From Gammaproteobacteria bacterium (lineage in GTDB: Bacteria; Pseudomonadota; Gammaproteobacteria; Steroidobacterales; Steroidobacteraceae), in contig DAHXNE010000111.1 of the NCBI GenBank assembly GCA_027366635.1, positions 1-63,674 on the forward strand: DNA of 63,674 nt. The letters run 5' to 3'. The position numbers and the translations under genes were made by a program. The notes beneath the pieces are model-generated. The model made no database searches. It saw nothing but the letters and a program-made list of their open reading frames with translations, and was not told where the DNA came from. Positions 51,746 to 62,202 of the stretch are shown piece by piece; the stretch's first letter is position 1; each line of letters begins with the position of its first letter.

Positions 51746-52939
51746 GTGCGTGGACTGCACCTCATGCGTATCGCGGGCATCGACATCACGGTCGATTGGA
51801 GCCTGCTGATCATTTTCCTGCTGATCGTCTGGGGACTGGCCGCGGGCGTCTTCCCCCAGTGGCACCCGGCCTGGCCCCCCCTGACGGCCTGGCTCACCGC
51901 GGTCGCCGCCGCGCTGCTGTTCTTCGCCTCCGTGCTCGCCCACGAGCTGTCGCATTCCCTGGTGGCGCGCGCCTACGGCATCCGGGTGCGGCGCATCGTG
52001 CTGTACGTGTTTGGCGGCATGGCCCAAATCGAGCACGAGCCCGGGCGCTGGGTGGCGGAGCTGTGGATGGCGATCGTCGGGCCGCTGACCAGTCTCGCCA
52101 TCGGCTTTCTGTGCCTCTTCGTGGGCCTCGTCGGCGTCGCCCACGTCGATCTGAGCAGCGCCGCGAGCGTCGAGCATGCCCTGGTCGGACTCGATCCGGC
52201 GCGCACCCTGCTGCTGTGGCTGGGCCAGATCAACGTGATCCTCGCGATCTTCAACCTGGTGCCGGCTTTCCCGCTCGACGGCGGCCGGGTGCTGCGGGCG
52301 ATCCTGTGGGGGGCCACGCATGATCTGCGGCGCGCCACCCGCTGGGCCTCCTCGCTCGGCCAGGCCTTCGCCTGGCTGCTGATCGGCGCCGGCATCGCGA
52401 TGGTCCTCGGGTTCTCGGTGCCGATCCTCGGCGGCGGGCTGATCAACGGCATCTGGCTCGCCTTCATCGGCTGGTTCCTCAACAACGCGGCGCTGGTGAG
52501 CTACCGCCAGCTGCTGACCCAGGAGATCCTGCAGGACGTGCCGGTCTCGCGGGTCATGCTGACGCACTTCGAGGTGGTCCCGCCGCAACTGCCGCTCGAG
52601 ACCCTGATCGACGGCTACATGCAGCGCAGCGACCAGCGCGCCTATCCGGTGATGGGCGCCGACGAGCGGCTGATCGGCATGGTGTTCCAGCGCGACGTGG
52701 AGCGTTTGACCCCGGAGCAGCGGCGCACCATGACCGCGCGCGAGGCGATGCGCCCGCCGGAGCAGATCACCGTGGTGCGGCCCGACGAGGACGTGCTCGA
52801 GGTGCTGAATCTCCTGGCGCAGCGGGATATCAACCAGGTGCCGGTCCTCGACCACGACCGGGTCGTTGGCCTGGTGCGGCGCGCCGACATCCTGCGCTGG
52901 CTGGCGCTGCACAACGCGCCAAAGCCGACGCACGCGTAG
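51746..52939 (+). CDS. Site-2 protease family (M50) membrane metalloprotease with CBS domains
   Basis: It is an intramembrane zinc protease of 397 aa. Early residues GIDITVDWSLLIIF match the family start. The metal motif HELSH is at 66-70, FGGMAQ follows, and the third ligand is in PAFPLDGGRVLR near 173-184. About six helices precede a cytoplasmic pair of CBS domains (about 265-390) with RAYPVMGADERLIGMV and VPVLDHDRVVGLVRR. The GTG start at 51746 gives the usual MRGLHL leader; ATG 51764 is possible. It stands alone between the lipoprotein and the RND operon. It may release a membrane-bound regulator, with ligand sensing by the CBS pair. Confidence 0.88.
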   Translation: MRGLHLMRIAGIDITVDWSLLIIFLLIVWGLAAGVFPQWHPAWPPLTAWLTAVAAALLFFASVLAHELSHSLVARAYGIRVRRIVLYVFGGMAQIEHEPGRWVAELWMAIVGPLTSLAIGFLCLFVGLVGVAHVDLSSAASVEHALVGLDPARTLLLWLGQINVILAIFNLVPAFPLDGGRVLRAILWGATHDLRRATRWASSLGQAFAWLLIGAGIAMVLGFSVPILGGGLINGIWLAFIGWFLNNAALVSYRQLLTQEILQDVPVSRVMLTHFEVVPPQLPLETLIDGYMQRSDQRAYPVMGADERLIGMVFQRDVERLTPEQRRTMTAREAMRPPEQITVVRPDEDVLEVLNLLAQRDINQVPVLDHDRVVGLVRRADILRWLALHNAPKPTHA

Positions 52940-53004
52940 GACCTACGGGGCGAGAGCCCTCCAGCCGGTGACAGCGCGTTGACGCCGTCCCCTCTCCGGT
53001 CACC

Positions 53005-54477
53005 TCACGGTTTGGTCGGCGGGACAGCCACCGTGCTGCTCAGTGTGGCACGGATGCCGTCATTCGGCTGGCGCAGCTCGGAACGATTCCAACCGCCGCC
53101 GAGCGCATTGATCAGATCGGCACTGGCCACCAGCCGCTGACTCTGCAGATTGACCAGCGTGACTTCGGCCGTGAGCGCCGCGGTCTGGGCGGTGAGCAGC
53201 GTCGTGTAGTCGGCCACGCCGGCCCGGTACTGATTGAGCGTCAGCGTGGCCGCCTTCTTGGCATCGGCCACGGCCTGATGCTCCTCGAGGTACTCGGACT
53301 GCAGGTAGCGCAGCGAGGCCAGGTCGTTCTCCACCTCCTGGAAGGTCGTGAGCACGGTCTGGCGGTACTCGGCCACCGTCTCATCGTAGTCGGCGCGCGC
53401 CTCGCGGATTTGCGCCAGCGTCGCCCCGCCATTGAAGAGATTTTCGCCAATCGACGGGCCGTACGACCACACGGCGTTGCTGGCGCGAATCAGGGTCGCG
53501 AGCACCGAGGACTCGAAGTCATACGAGCCCGAGAGGGTCAGGCTCGGGAACCAGGCCGCCTCCGCCACGCCGATCTCGGCGTTGGCGCTGTCCATGGCGC
53601 GCTCGGCGGCGGCCACGGTCGGATTGCGCTGCAGCAATCGTGACGGCAGGCCCGCCGGCACCACCGGCACCTGGGCGGCCAGCGTGCCGTAGGTCAGCGT
53701 CAACTGCGAAGGCGCCTCGCCGATCAGCACCGCGACCGCATGCTCCATCTCGGCGCGCGTCAGTTCCGCGCTCTGCTCCTGGGATTGCGTGCTCTCGAGC
53801 GTCGTGCGCGCCGAGTACACATCCGCCAGCGTCGTGACGCCGGCGGCAACCTGGTTCTGCGCGATGCGCAGCGCGATCCGATCGTACTTCACCGCCAGCT
53901 TCAACAGCCGCAACTGCTGCTCGGCGGTGCGCATCTGGAAGTAATCCTCGGCCAGCGTGGTCTGCGCCGACAGCCGCGCCGCCGCCACGTCCGCCGCGCT
54001 CGCCTGCGCCTGGGCGTTGGCGCTTTGCAGCTCGCGGCGCAATTTGCCCCACAGATCGATGTCCCAGCTGCCGCTGCCGCCAAACTCATTGGCCGTGCGC
54101 GCGCCCCCGAAGCTGAACTGACTGGCCGCGCCGCCGCCGCTGCGCGTCTGACTGGCACCAAGTGTGATCGAGGGAAACAGGCTCCCGCGCGTGACGCCGG
54201 CGGCCGCGCGTGCCGCGTAGTAGGCCGCCACGTCCGCCTTTAGCGTCTGGTTGGACACATTGACCTGACGCTCCAGGCGCGAGAGCACCGGATCGTGGTA
54301 GATCGACCACCAATGGGTTGGAACGATCTGAGCGGGAGTGGCCGGCACCCAGCCGTTGACTTCCCGGAACGCCGGCGCGGCCGGCGCCGACGGCCGATGA
54401 TAATTGGGGCCCACCGCGCAAGCGGTCAGTCCCGTGCACAGGACCGCGGCAACCAGCGGTCGGATTCGTCGGATCAT
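53005..54477 (-). CDS. RND efflux outer-membrane factor (NodT/OprM-type lipoprotein)
   Basis: It is the outer-membrane channel of the efflux pump, of the TolC-like family and 490 aa. The lipobox TGLTACAVGPNYHRP places the lipid Cys at 20. The usual PNY-x-RP start and two OEP repeats with coiled-coil, Ala/Gln-rich helices follow, including the typical VAEYRQTVLTTFQEVENDLASLR (about 360-382) and the NQYRAGVADYTTLLTAQ pattern. The ATG at 54477 overlaps the stop of the permease gene by 4 nt (ATGA). It is the last gene of the four-gene operon adaptor-permease-permease-channel. Confidence 0.93.
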   Translation of the reverse strand: MIRRIRPLVAAVLCTGLTACAVGPNYHRPSAPAAPAFREVNGWVPATPAQIVPTHWWSIYHDPVLSRLERQVNVSNQTLKADVAAYYAARAAAGVTRGSLFPSITLGASQTRSGGGAASQFSFGGARTANEFGGSGSWDIDLWGKLRRELQSANAQAQASAADVAAARLSAQTTLAEDYFQMRTAEQQLRLLKLAVKYDRIALRIAQNQVAAGVTTLADVYSARTTLESTQSQEQSAELTRAEMEHAVAVLIGEAPSQLTLTYGTLAAQVPVVPAGLPSRLLQRNPTVAAAERAMDSANAEIGVAEAAWFPSLTLSGSYDFESSVLATLIRASNAVWSYGPSIGENLFNGGATLAQIREARADYDETVAEYRQTVLTTFQEVENDLASLRYLQSEYLEEHQAVADAKKAATLTLNQYRAGVADYTTLLTAQTAALTAEVTLVNLQSQRLVASADLINALGGGWNRSELRQPNDGIRATLSSTVAVPPTKP

Positions 54478-57400
54478 GAGGCGAGACCCCCGGCGGGCTG
54501 CACCGGGCGACCGCGGCGCGTGAATGTTCGGGCGAACCATAGGCGGAATCGATCCAGGTAGATGTACACGATGGGCGTCGTATAGAGCGTGAGAATCTGG
54601 CTGATCGCGAGCCCACCGACCACCGCGATGCCGAGCGGCCGGCGCATCTCCGAGCCCTGCCCGCTCATCAGCGCCAGCGGCAGAGCGCCCAGCATCGCCG
54701 CGATGGTGGTCATCATGATCGGACGGAAGCGCAGCAGGCAGGCCTGGTGGATCGCGACGGCCGCCTCGGTGTGCCGCGCGCGCTGCTCCATCAGCGCCAC
54801 ATCCACCATCATGATGGCGTTCTTGAGCACCACGCCGATGAGCAGGATGATGCCGATCAGCGCGATCAGGCTGAACGGCTCGTCGAACAGCAACAGCGCC
54901 AGCACCGCCCCGACCCCGCTCGAGGGCAGCGTCGAGAGGATGGTGATCGGTTGGGCGAGGCTCTCGTAGAGGACCCCGAGCACGATGTACACCGCGCCGA
55001 GGGCCGCCAGGATCAGCAGCGGCTCCTCGCTGACGGTTTTCTGAAACACCCGGGCGTTGCCGGCGAACTTGCCGTGCACCGAGGCCGGCACCTCCAGATC
55101 CGCCATCGTGCGCTCGATGGCCGCGGTGGCAACCCCGAGCGCCTCACCGGGCGGCAGGTTGAACGAGAAGGTCGTGGCCACGAACGGTCCCTGATGGTTG
55201 ACCGACAGCGGGGTCACGCCCGGACCGTAGCTGGCGAAATCCGCCAGCGGGATCATCGTCTCGGCCTGGGTGCTGAGCGCGCTGCCGGTAGAGGCCCCGC
55301 CGCCGCCGTTGGCGATCTGGTTGAGCGCGTAGTTCTGCGCCGCGTTGCTCTGGGTGACGCCGGGGAACTGGAAGGCGTTGGCCGCGGGCATGGTCGCCTC
55401 GGTGCCCGACAGCGCCCCACCCGAGGTGCTCACGTAGATGTCCTTCAACGTCGCCGGATTGTCCCAGAACTTCGGATTGACCTCCATCACCACGTGATAC
55501 TGGTTCATGTCCTTGTAAATGGTCGACACCAGACGCTGCCCGAAAGCGTCATACAGCGTGTTGTCGATCTCGGAGAGATTCAGACCCAGAGCCGCCGCGC
55601 GCTGGCGGTCGATGCGCAGCCGCACGTCAGCCCCGCCCTCCTGACTATCGGAGTTGACGTCGCGCAGCTGCGGCTCCTTCTTCAGCGCCGCCTCGATGCG
55701 CGGCGCCCAGGTGTTGAGCGTCTTCAGGCTGTCGGACAGCAGCGTGTACTGGTACTGGGCGTAGCTCTGGCGCCCGCCGGAATGGATGCTCTGCTGGGTC
55801 TGCAGATACAGGCGCGCCCCGGCAAATCCCTTCAGCTGGCGCTGCAGCTGGCCGATGACCTGGGGATCGGACAACTTGCGCTCGGCGAGCGGTTTCAAGC
55901 TGATGAACATGTGCGCGGTGTTACTGCCGCCGAAAAACCCGCCGCCGGCGAAGCCCACCACGTGCGCCACCGCCGGATTGCGCTTCACGATGTTGACCAC
56001 GTAGCGCAGCTTCTTCTGCATGGCCTCGAAGGAGGTGCTTTGGCCTGCGACCATGTAGCCGGTGATGTCGCCGGAGTTCTGCTGCGGAAAGAACGTCTTG
56101 GGCACGATCGCAAACAGATAGAAGTTGAGCACCACCACCCCGAGCAGCGCCAGCATCACCACGCGCGGGTGACGGATCGCGATCGCGAGCGTGTGATCGT
56201 AGAAGTCGCGCAGATGATTGAAGGCCCGCTCGACGGCGCGGAAGAACATCCCCGGGTGCGCATGCGCGCGCAACAGCCGCCCGCACAGCATCGGGGTGGT
56301 GGTGAGGGAGATGATCAGGGACAACACCACGGTGATCGCCAGCGTCAGGGCGAACTGGCGAAACACCCGGCCCACCAGCCCACCCATCAAGATGATGGGC
56401 ACGAACACCGCGATCAGCGAGGAGCTCATGGCGAGCACCGTGAAGCCCACTTCGCGCGCCCCGTCGAGCGCGGCGCGCAGCCGCGGCTCGCCGGCCTCGA
56501 TGTGCCGGGTGATGTTCTCGGTCACGACGATGGCATCGTCCACCACGAAGCCGGTGGCGACGGTCAGGGCCATCATCGAGAAGTTATTGAGGCTGAAGCC
56601 GAGCAGGTAGATCACCGCCAGGGTGCCGATCAGGGCGAGCGGCACGGCCACCGCCGGCACCGGCGCCGCATACGGATTGCGCAGCATGATCACCACCACG
56701 GTCACGACCAGCAGCACGGCGAGCAGCAGCGTGATTTCCACGTCGTGCATCGAAGTGCGGATCGCGGTGGTGCGATCGGAGGTGACCATCAGGTTGATGC
56801 CGGGCGGAATACTGGCGCGGATCGCCGGCAGCAGCGCCTTGATATGATCGACCGTGGCGATCACATTGGCGTCGGGCTGCTTGCGGATGATCATCGCCAC
56901 CGCGCGGTGGCCGTCGAACAGTCCCAGCGTGTCGACGTTCTCGACGCCCTGGGTCACCGTGGCGACGCTGCCCAGGCGCACCGCCGCGCCGTTGCGGTAG
57001 GCGATGACGAGATTGCGGTACTGCGCCGGCTTGCTGGCCGTATCGTTGACGTAGATCTGGTAGCGCCGCCCGTCGAAGGCGAGCGCGCCCTTGGGACTGT
57101 CGGCATTGCGGGCCGCGATCGCCGCGCGCACGTCCTCGAGCCCGATGCCGTATTGGAACAGCTGCCGCGGGTTGATGTTGATGCGGATCGCCGGCAGCGA
57201 GCTGCCGCCGATGTCGACCTGCCCCACGCCCGGCACCTGCAACAGTCGCTGCTCGATGACGGTCGAGGCGGCGTTGTACAACTGCCCGATGGGCAGCGTC
57301 TTGGAGGTCAGCGCCAGAATCAGGATCGGCGCCCCCGCGGGGTTGAAGGCGAAGTACTGCGGATTGCTGCGCAGGGACACCGGCAAATCCTGCCGGGCCG

Positions 57401-57740
57401 CCTGGATGGCCGCCTCGACATCGCTCTCGGCGCCGTGGATGTTGCGGCTCAGGCTGAAGATCAGCACGATCTGCGAGCGCCCCTCGGTGCTCTGCGAGGT
57501 CATCTGGTCCACCCCGGCGATCGCGCTCAGCCGCCGCTCGAGCGGCGTCGTGACGCTGGTGGCGACCGTCTCCGGGCTCGCCCCGGGCAGCTGCGCGATC
57601 ACCACGATGGCGGGGAAGTCCACCTGCGGCATCGCCGACACGGGCAACAGGAAGAAGGCGATCAGGCCCGCCAGCGCCAGCCCGCAGGACAGCAGGGTCG
57701 TCGCCACCGGTCGCTCGATGAAGGGGCGGGAGATGTTCAT
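54474..57740 (-). CDS. RND efflux permease (MdtC/MuxC-type)
   Basis: It is an inner-membrane proton/drug antiporter of 1088 aa with 12 helices and two large periplasmic loops. MNISRPFIERPVATTLLS is the standard N-terminus. Proton-relay acids are in GFVVDDAIVVTENI (about 390-403). It is about 60 residues longer than usual because of a Gly/Ser/Ala-rich insertion in the second periplasmic loop (GGGGASTGSALS near 815). ATGA overlaps link it to the permease before and the channel after. Two adjacent, distinct permeases fit the MdtBC/MuxBC heteromultimer. Substrate class unknown; MdtABC-type pumps export bile salts, novobiocin and flavonoids. Confidence 0.93.
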   Translation of the reverse strand: MNISRPFIERPVATTLLSCGLALAGLIAFFLLPVSAMPQVDFPAIVVIAQLPGASPETVATSVTTPLERRLSAIAGVDQMTSQSTEGRSQIVLIFSLSRNIHGAESDVEAAIQAARQDLPVSLRSNPQYFAFNPAGAPILILALTSKTLPIGQLYNAASTVIEQRLLQVPGVGQVDIGGSSLPAIRININPRQLFQYGIGLEDVRAAIAARNADSPKGALAFDGRRYQIYVNDTASKPAQYRNLVIAYRNGAAVRLGSVATVTQGVENVDTLGLFDGHRAVAMIIRKQPDANVIATVDHIKALLPAIRASIPPGINLMVTSDRTTAIRTSMHDVEITLLLAVLLVVTVVVIMLRNPYAAPVPAVAVPLALIGTLAVIYLLGFSLNNFSMMALTVATGFVVDDAIVVTENITRHIEAGEPRLRAALDGAREVGFTVLAMSSSLIAVFVPIILMGGLVGRVFRQFALTLAITVVLSLIISLTTTPMLCGRLLRAHAHPGMFFRAVERAFNHLRDFYDHTLAIAIRHPRVVMLALLGVVVLNFYLFAIVPKTFFPQQNSGDITGYMVAGQSTSFEAMQKKLRYVVNIVKRNPAVAHVVGFAGGGFFGGSNTAHMFISLKPLAERKLSDPQVIGQLQRQLKGFAGARLYLQTQQSIHSGGRQSYAQYQYTLLSDSLKTLNTWAPRIEAALKKEPQLRDVNSDSQEGGADVRLRIDRQRAAALGLNLSEIDNTLYDAFGQRLVSTIYKDMNQYHVVMEVNPKFWDNPATLKDIYVSTSGGALSGTEATMPAANAFQFPGVTQSNAAQNYALNQIANGGGGASTGSALSTQAETMIPLADFASYGPGVTPLSVNHQGPFVATTFSFNLPPGEALGVATAAIERTMADLEVPASVHGKFAGNARVFQKTVSEEPLLILAALGAVYIVLGVLYESLAQPITILSTLPSSGVGAVLALLLFDEPFSLIALIGIILLIGVVLKNAIMMVDVALMEQRARHTEAAVAIHQACLLRFRPIMMTTIAAMLGALPLALMSGQGSEMRRPLGIAVVGGLAISQILTLYTTPIVYIYLDRFRLWFARTFTRRGRPVQPAGGLAS

Positions 57741-60700
57741 GACGCATCGATCGACAGCGGTCCGGAAGCCCGCGCCGGCACACCCGCCCAGGCCTTGGCG
57801 CGCCGCGCCAGCCGGTCGAAGAACAAATACACCACCGGCGTGGTGAACAGCGTCAACAGCTGGCTCAGCAGCAGCCCGCCGACGATCGCCAGGCCCAGCG
57901 GCCGGCGCAGCTCCGAGCCGGTGCCCGTGCCGAGCATCAGCGGCAGTGCGGCGAACAGCGCCGCCACGGTGGTCATGAGGATCGGGCGAAAGCGCAGCAG
58001 CGCCGCCTCGTAGATCGCCTCGCGCGGGCTCTTGCCCTCGTGGCGCTCGGCATCGAGCGCAAAGTCGATCATCATGATGGCGTTTTTCTTCACGATGCCG
58101 ATCAGCAGCACGATGCCGATGACGGAGATGATGTCCAGGCTCTCCCCGGCCATCATCAGCGCCAGCAACGCCCCGATGCCCGCCGCCGGCAGCGTCGAGA
58201 GGATGGTGAGCGGGTGGATGTAGCTCTCGTAGAGCACGCCGAGCACGATGTACACGGTGGCGAGCGCCGCCAGCAGCAGCAGCACCTCGCTGGTGAGGGA
58301 GGATTCGAAGGCGAGCGCCTCGCCCTCGAACGTGGTGGTGATGCTCACCGGCAGGCCGATCTTGGCCTCGGTGGCCCGGATGGCATCGACCGCCGCGCCG
58401 AGCGAGGCGCCCGAGGCGGTGTCGAAGGAAAACATCGCCGCCGGGAACTGCCCGAGGTGATCGAGCATCAGGGGCGCTTCTTTGACCGTAATGTGGGCGA
58501 TGGAGCCGAGCGGCACCTGGCCGCCGCCGGCGGAGGGAATGTAGAACGTCTGCAGCGAGCGCACCGAGTCCGACAGCTTCTGATCGGCCGTGAGGATCAC
58601 CCGATAGTCGTTCGACTGGGTGTAGATGGTCGAGATGATGCGCTGGCCAAAGGCGTCATAGAGCGCATTGTCGATGGTCGCATCGGTGATGCCGAAGCGC
58701 GCCGCGGTGCCATGATCGATGTCGATCTGAATGGTCCGGCCCTGCTCGGTGTAGCTGGTCGAGACGTGCGCGAGCGCGCTCTGGTGCCGCAGCGCCGCCA
58801 GCAGCTTCGGCACCCAGGGCGTCAGGATGGCGCGGGTGGCCGCCCCGAGAATGAACTGATAACGGGCCCGGCCGGCGATCGAGCTGATGGTCAGGTCCTG
58901 CACCGGCTGCAGCGACAGACGGATCCCGGGCACGGCGCGCGCCGCCGCGCGCAGCTGCCTCGTGACCGTGGTGATGCCGACCGAGCGGTCGTCCTTGGGG
59001 GTGAGATTGATCAGCATCTGCCCCTGGTTGACCGTCATGTTGTTGCTGCCCACCCCGATGAAGGAGCTCAGGCTGACGACGTTGGGGTTGCGGCGGATCA
59101 CCCGCACGAGCGCCTGCTGGCGCGCGGCCATGGCCTTGAAGGAGATCGACGGCGGTCCGACCGTCGTCGCCTCGATCAGCGCGGTGTCCTGCAGCGGGAA
59201 GAAGCCCTTGGGGATGACGATGTACAGCACCACGGTCAGCACCAGCGTGCCGGCGGCGATCCACAACACCAGGCGCTGGCGCTCGAGCGCCCAGGTGAGG
59301 CCGCGGCCGTAGGCGCCGATCAGCCGGTTGAACCAGTCCTCGGCCACCTGGGCCCATCTGCCCTGCTTGCTCAGCGTCTGCGCCCGCGGGCGCAGAATCT
59401 TCGCGCACAGCATCGGCACCAGGGTGAGCGACACCACCGCGGAGATCAGGATCGCGATCGCCAGCGTGATCGCGAACTCGCGGAACAGCCGCCCGACCAC
59501 CTGGCGCATGAACAGCAGCGGGATCAGCACCGCGATCAGCGAGATGGTCAGCGACACGATGGTGAAGGCGATCTCCCCGGAGCCCTCGAGCGCCGCCTGC
59601 AGCGGCGGCTTGCCCCGCTCGATGTGCCGCGAGATGTTCTCGATCATGACGATGGCGTCATCGACCACGAACCCCGAGGCGACGGTGAGCGCCATCAGCG
59701 ACAGGTTGTCCAGACTGAAGCCCGCCAGATACATCACCGCGAACGTGCCGATCAGCGACACCGGCACCGACAGGCTGGGGATGATGGTGGCGGGGATGTT
59801 GCGCAGGAACAGGAACATGACCATGACCACCAGCGCCACGGCGAGGGCCAGCTCGAACTGCACGTCATCGACCGAGGCCCGGATGGTCAGCGTGCGATCG
59901 GTGACCACCCGCAGATTGACACCGGCGGGAAGCGTGGCGCGCAGCCGCGGCAGCAGCGCGCGAATGCGGTCGACCGTCTGGATGACGTTCGCGCCTGGCT
60001 GGCGCTGGATATTGATCAGCACCGCCGGGGTGTTGTTCACCCAGCTCGCCAGCTGATTGTTCTGCGAGCCCATGATGACCTTGGCGACGTCTTTCAGATA
60101 CACCGGCGCGCCGTCGCGGTAGGCGACCACCAGATTCGCGTACTGGCTGGGGCTGGTGATCTGATCGTTGGCGTCGATGGTGTAGGCGTGCGCCGGACCA
60201 TTGAAGCTGCCCTTGGGCGCGTCCGAGTTGGAGTTCGCGATCGTGGTGCGCAGGTTGTCGAGATCCAGCCCGTAGGCGGCCAACTGCCGCAGGTTCGCCT
60301 CGATGCGCACGGCCTGCTTGGGCGCGCCGTTGAGGCTCACCAGACCCACGCCCTTGACCTGGGAGATGCGCTCGGCGATGTTCGTGTCGGCCAGATTCTG
60401 CACCGCGGTGATGGGCATCGCGCTCGAGGTCATCGCCAGCGTGAGGATGGGCGCGTCCGCCGGATTGACCTTGGCGTAGATGGGCGGGGCCGGCAGGCTC
60501 GCCGGCAGCAGCATCTGCGCCGCATTGATCGCGGCTTGGACCTCCGCCTCGGCGACATCCAGGTTCAGGCTCAGGTCGAACTGCAGCGTGATCTGCGAGG
60601 CGCCCGCCGAGGTCTTGGAGGTCATCTGATCGAGGCCCGACATCTGCCCGAGCTGCCGTTCCAGCGGCGCGGTCACCGTGGCGCTCATCACATCGGGGCT

Positions 60701-60862
60701 GGCGCCGGGCAGGTAGGTCGACACCACGATGGTCGGATAATCCACCTTCGGCAGCGTCGAGACGGGCAGCAGCAGGTAGCCGATCGCCCCCAGGATGACG
60801 ATCGCAACCATCAGCAGCGAGGTGGCGACCGGCCTCAGGATATAAGGCCGGGAGGGATTCAT
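57737..60862 (-). CDS. RND efflux permease (MdtB/MuxB-type)
   Basis: It is the second RND permease, 1041 aa. MNPSRPYILRPVATSLLMVAI is the start, GFVVDDAIVMIENISRH carries the proton-relay Asp pair (about 400), and EFAITLAIAILISAVVSLTLVPMLC is a conserved helix. The C-terminal GRRKN-like loop reads LLIGIVKKNAIMMIDFALDAER. It is paired with the 54474 permease as in MdtBC. The ATG overlaps the adaptor's stop by 4 nt, and its stop overlaps the next start likewise, so all four genes are coupled. No key residue seems lost. Confidence 0.93.
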   Translation of the reverse strand: MNPSRPYILRPVATSLLMVAIVILGAIGYLLLPVSTLPKVDYPTIVVSTYLPGASPDVMSATVTAPLERQLGQMSGLDQMTSKTSAGASQITLQFDLSLNLDVAEAEVQAAINAAQMLLPASLPAPPIYAKVNPADAPILTLAMTSSAMPITAVQNLADTNIAERISQVKGVGLVSLNGAPKQAVRIEANLRQLAAYGLDLDNLRTTIANSNSDAPKGSFNGPAHAYTIDANDQITSPSQYANLVVAYRDGAPVYLKDVAKVIMGSQNNQLASWVNNTPAVLINIQRQPGANVIQTVDRIRALLPRLRATLPAGVNLRVVTDRTLTIRASVDDVQFELALAVALVVMVMFLFLRNIPATIIPSLSVPVSLIGTFAVMYLAGFSLDNLSLMALTVASGFVVDDAIVMIENISRHIERGKPPLQAALEGSGEIAFTIVSLTISLIAVLIPLLFMRQVVGRLFREFAITLAIAILISAVVSLTLVPMLCAKILRPRAQTLSKQGRWAQVAEDWFNRLIGAYGRGLTWALERQRLVLWIAAGTLVLTVVLYIVIPKGFFPLQDTALIEATTVGPPSISFKAMAARQQALVRVIRRNPNVVSLSSFIGVGSNNMTVNQGQMLINLTPKDDRSVGITTVTRQLRAAARAVPGIRLSLQPVQDLTISSIAGRARYQFILGAATRAILTPWVPKLLAALRHQSALAHVSTSYTEQGRTIQIDIDHGTAARFGITDATIDNALYDAFGQRIISTIYTQSNDYRVILTADQKLSDSVRSLQTFYIPSAGGGQVPLGSIAHITVKEAPLMLDHLGQFPAAMFSFDTASGASLGAAVDAIRATEAKIGLPVSITTTFEGEALAFESSLTSEVLLLLAALATVYIVLGVLYESYIHPLTILSTLPAAGIGALLALMMAGESLDIISVIGIVLLIGIVKKNAIMMIDFALDAERHEGKSPREAIYEAALLRFRPILMTTVAALFAALPLMLGTGTGSELRRPLGLAIVGGLLLSQLLTLFTTPVVYLFFDRLARRAKAWAGVPARASGPLSIDAS

Positions 60863-62202
60863 GTCTGTTTACTCTGCCGGGCACAGCCCAGGCGCTGGTA
60901 GGCGCGCGCCATGTATTGCGCGCGCCGGCCGCTCGCCGTGCGCCGCGAGTGCGCCAGGCGCGCGCAGCGTGCGGTGTCGGCGCGGCCCGCGCCCTGCGCC
61001 GCCGCCAGCGGGGCCTTCTGCCCCGGAATGCGTACCCGCGCCCCCGGGCGCAGCTCATCCGCCCCGTCGGTCACCACGGTCTGCCCGGGGGTGAGCCCCT
61101 TCATGACGGCCATGAGGTCACCAAAGGTCGGACCGGTGACGATGGCGCGCATCTGCACCGTATCGTTGGGCTCGACCACGAACACGAAGTTGCCGGAGGG
61201 GCCGTTCTGCACCGCCGCCCCCGGCACCACCACCTGGTTCTTCAGGGTCCGCACGATCAGCTTGACGTTGACGAACTCATTGGGAAAGAGCTCGAGGCCC
61301 TTGTTGTTGAACAGCGCCCGCATCTGCAGGGTGCCGGTCGTGGTGTTGATCTGATTGTCGATGGCGCCGAGCCGCCCGGTGGCGATCAAGTGGAGCATGT
61401 CGCGGCTGTAGGCCTGGACGGGGAGCCGGTCCCCGGCGCGCGAGCGCTGGAAGATCTCCTGCAGATCGGTCTCGGGCACCGAGAACACCACCGACATCGG
61501 CTGCATCTGGGTCACCACGACGATGGGCGTGCTCTGGTTGGCCTGCACGAGATTGCCGACGTCCATCTGGCGCAGGCCGGCGAGGCCGTCGATCGGGGAG
61601 TAGATGCGGCAGTAGCTGAGGTTCAGCCGAGCCGTCTCCACCGCGGCCTTGTCGGCCGCCACGGTCGCCGCATCCTGCTGCACGGTGCCCACCTGATCGG
61701 CGTACGTCTGCACGGCGATCGAGTCCTGCGAGACCAGGCGCTTGTACCGGCCCATATCGACCCGCGCGGTGGCGAGTGCGGCCTCGGCCGTTTCGAGCTG
61801 ACCCTGCGCCTGCGCCAGCGCCGCCTGAAAGGGACGCGGGTCGATTTCCGCCAGCAGCGCCCCCGCATGCACCATCTGCCCCTCCTTGAAGGGCAGCTTG
61901 ACCAGCGGCCCGGACACCTGCGGCGTCACGTTCACCACATCGAGCGGCGTGACGGTGCCGAGCGCTTGGACGATGACGGGCACGTCCGCGGTGGTGACTT
62001 TGCCGACGGCCACCGGCATCGGCCCCGGGTGGCGAAAGCCCGCCTGGGCCGCGTCGTGATGGCGCAGAATCGCGAACGCGATCAGCCCGGCGAAGGCCAG
62101 CAGGCCGATGATGGCGATGAGCCGGTGGCGCCGGATGACTGCCGGATCGGACTGCGCCGCCGGGGGTGGCAGATCAGGCTGCCCGCCGTCTTGGGATTCC
62201 AT
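60859..62202 (-). CDS. RND efflux periplasmic adaptor (MdtA-type membrane fusion protein)
   Basis: It is the adaptor of 447 aa that joins the permeases to the outer-membrane factor. A short cytoplasmic leader is followed by one N-terminal helix (LIAIIGLLAFAGLIAFAIL, about 28-46), then the barrel-sandwich start ALGTVTPLDVVNVTPQVSGPL (about 80-100). A hairpin with FQAALAQAQGQLETAEAALA follows, and then the lipoyl half GLAGLRQMDVGNLVQANQ. It leads the operon and overlaps the MdtB-type gene by 4 nt. The C-terminal tail after about 410 is basic and longer than in E. coli MdtA. Upstream is a 524-nt non-coding region. Confidence 0.92.
   Translation of the reverse strand: MESQDGGQPDLPPPAAQSDPAVIRRHRLIAIIGLLAFAGLIAFAILRHHDAAQAGFRHPGPMPVAVGKVTTADVPVIVQALGTVTPLDVVNVTPQVSGPLVKLPFKEGQMVHAGALLAEIDPRPFQAALAQAQGQLETAEAALATARVDMGRYKRLVSQDSIAVQTYADQVGTVQQDAATVAADKAAVETARLNLSYCRIYSPIDGLAGLRQMDVGNLVQANQSTPIVVVTQMQPMSVVFSVPETDLQEIFQRSRAGDRLPVQAYSRDMLHLIATGRLGAIDNQINTTTGTLQMRALFNNKGLELFPNEFVNVKLIVRTLKNQVVVPGAAVQNGPSGNFVFVVEPNDTVQMRAIVTGPTFGDLMAVMKGLTPGQTVVTDGADELRPGARVRIPGQKAPLAAAQGAGRADTARCARLAHSRRTASGRRAQYMARAYQRLGCARQSKQT

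Noticed and set aside
54747..60901. Very long open frames on the plus strand opposite the two RND permeases
   Set aside because: They are low-complexity, His/Arg/Asp/Gly-rich translations typical of antisense frames in GC-rich DNA. The minus-strand permeases have all family motifs and coupled overlaps.
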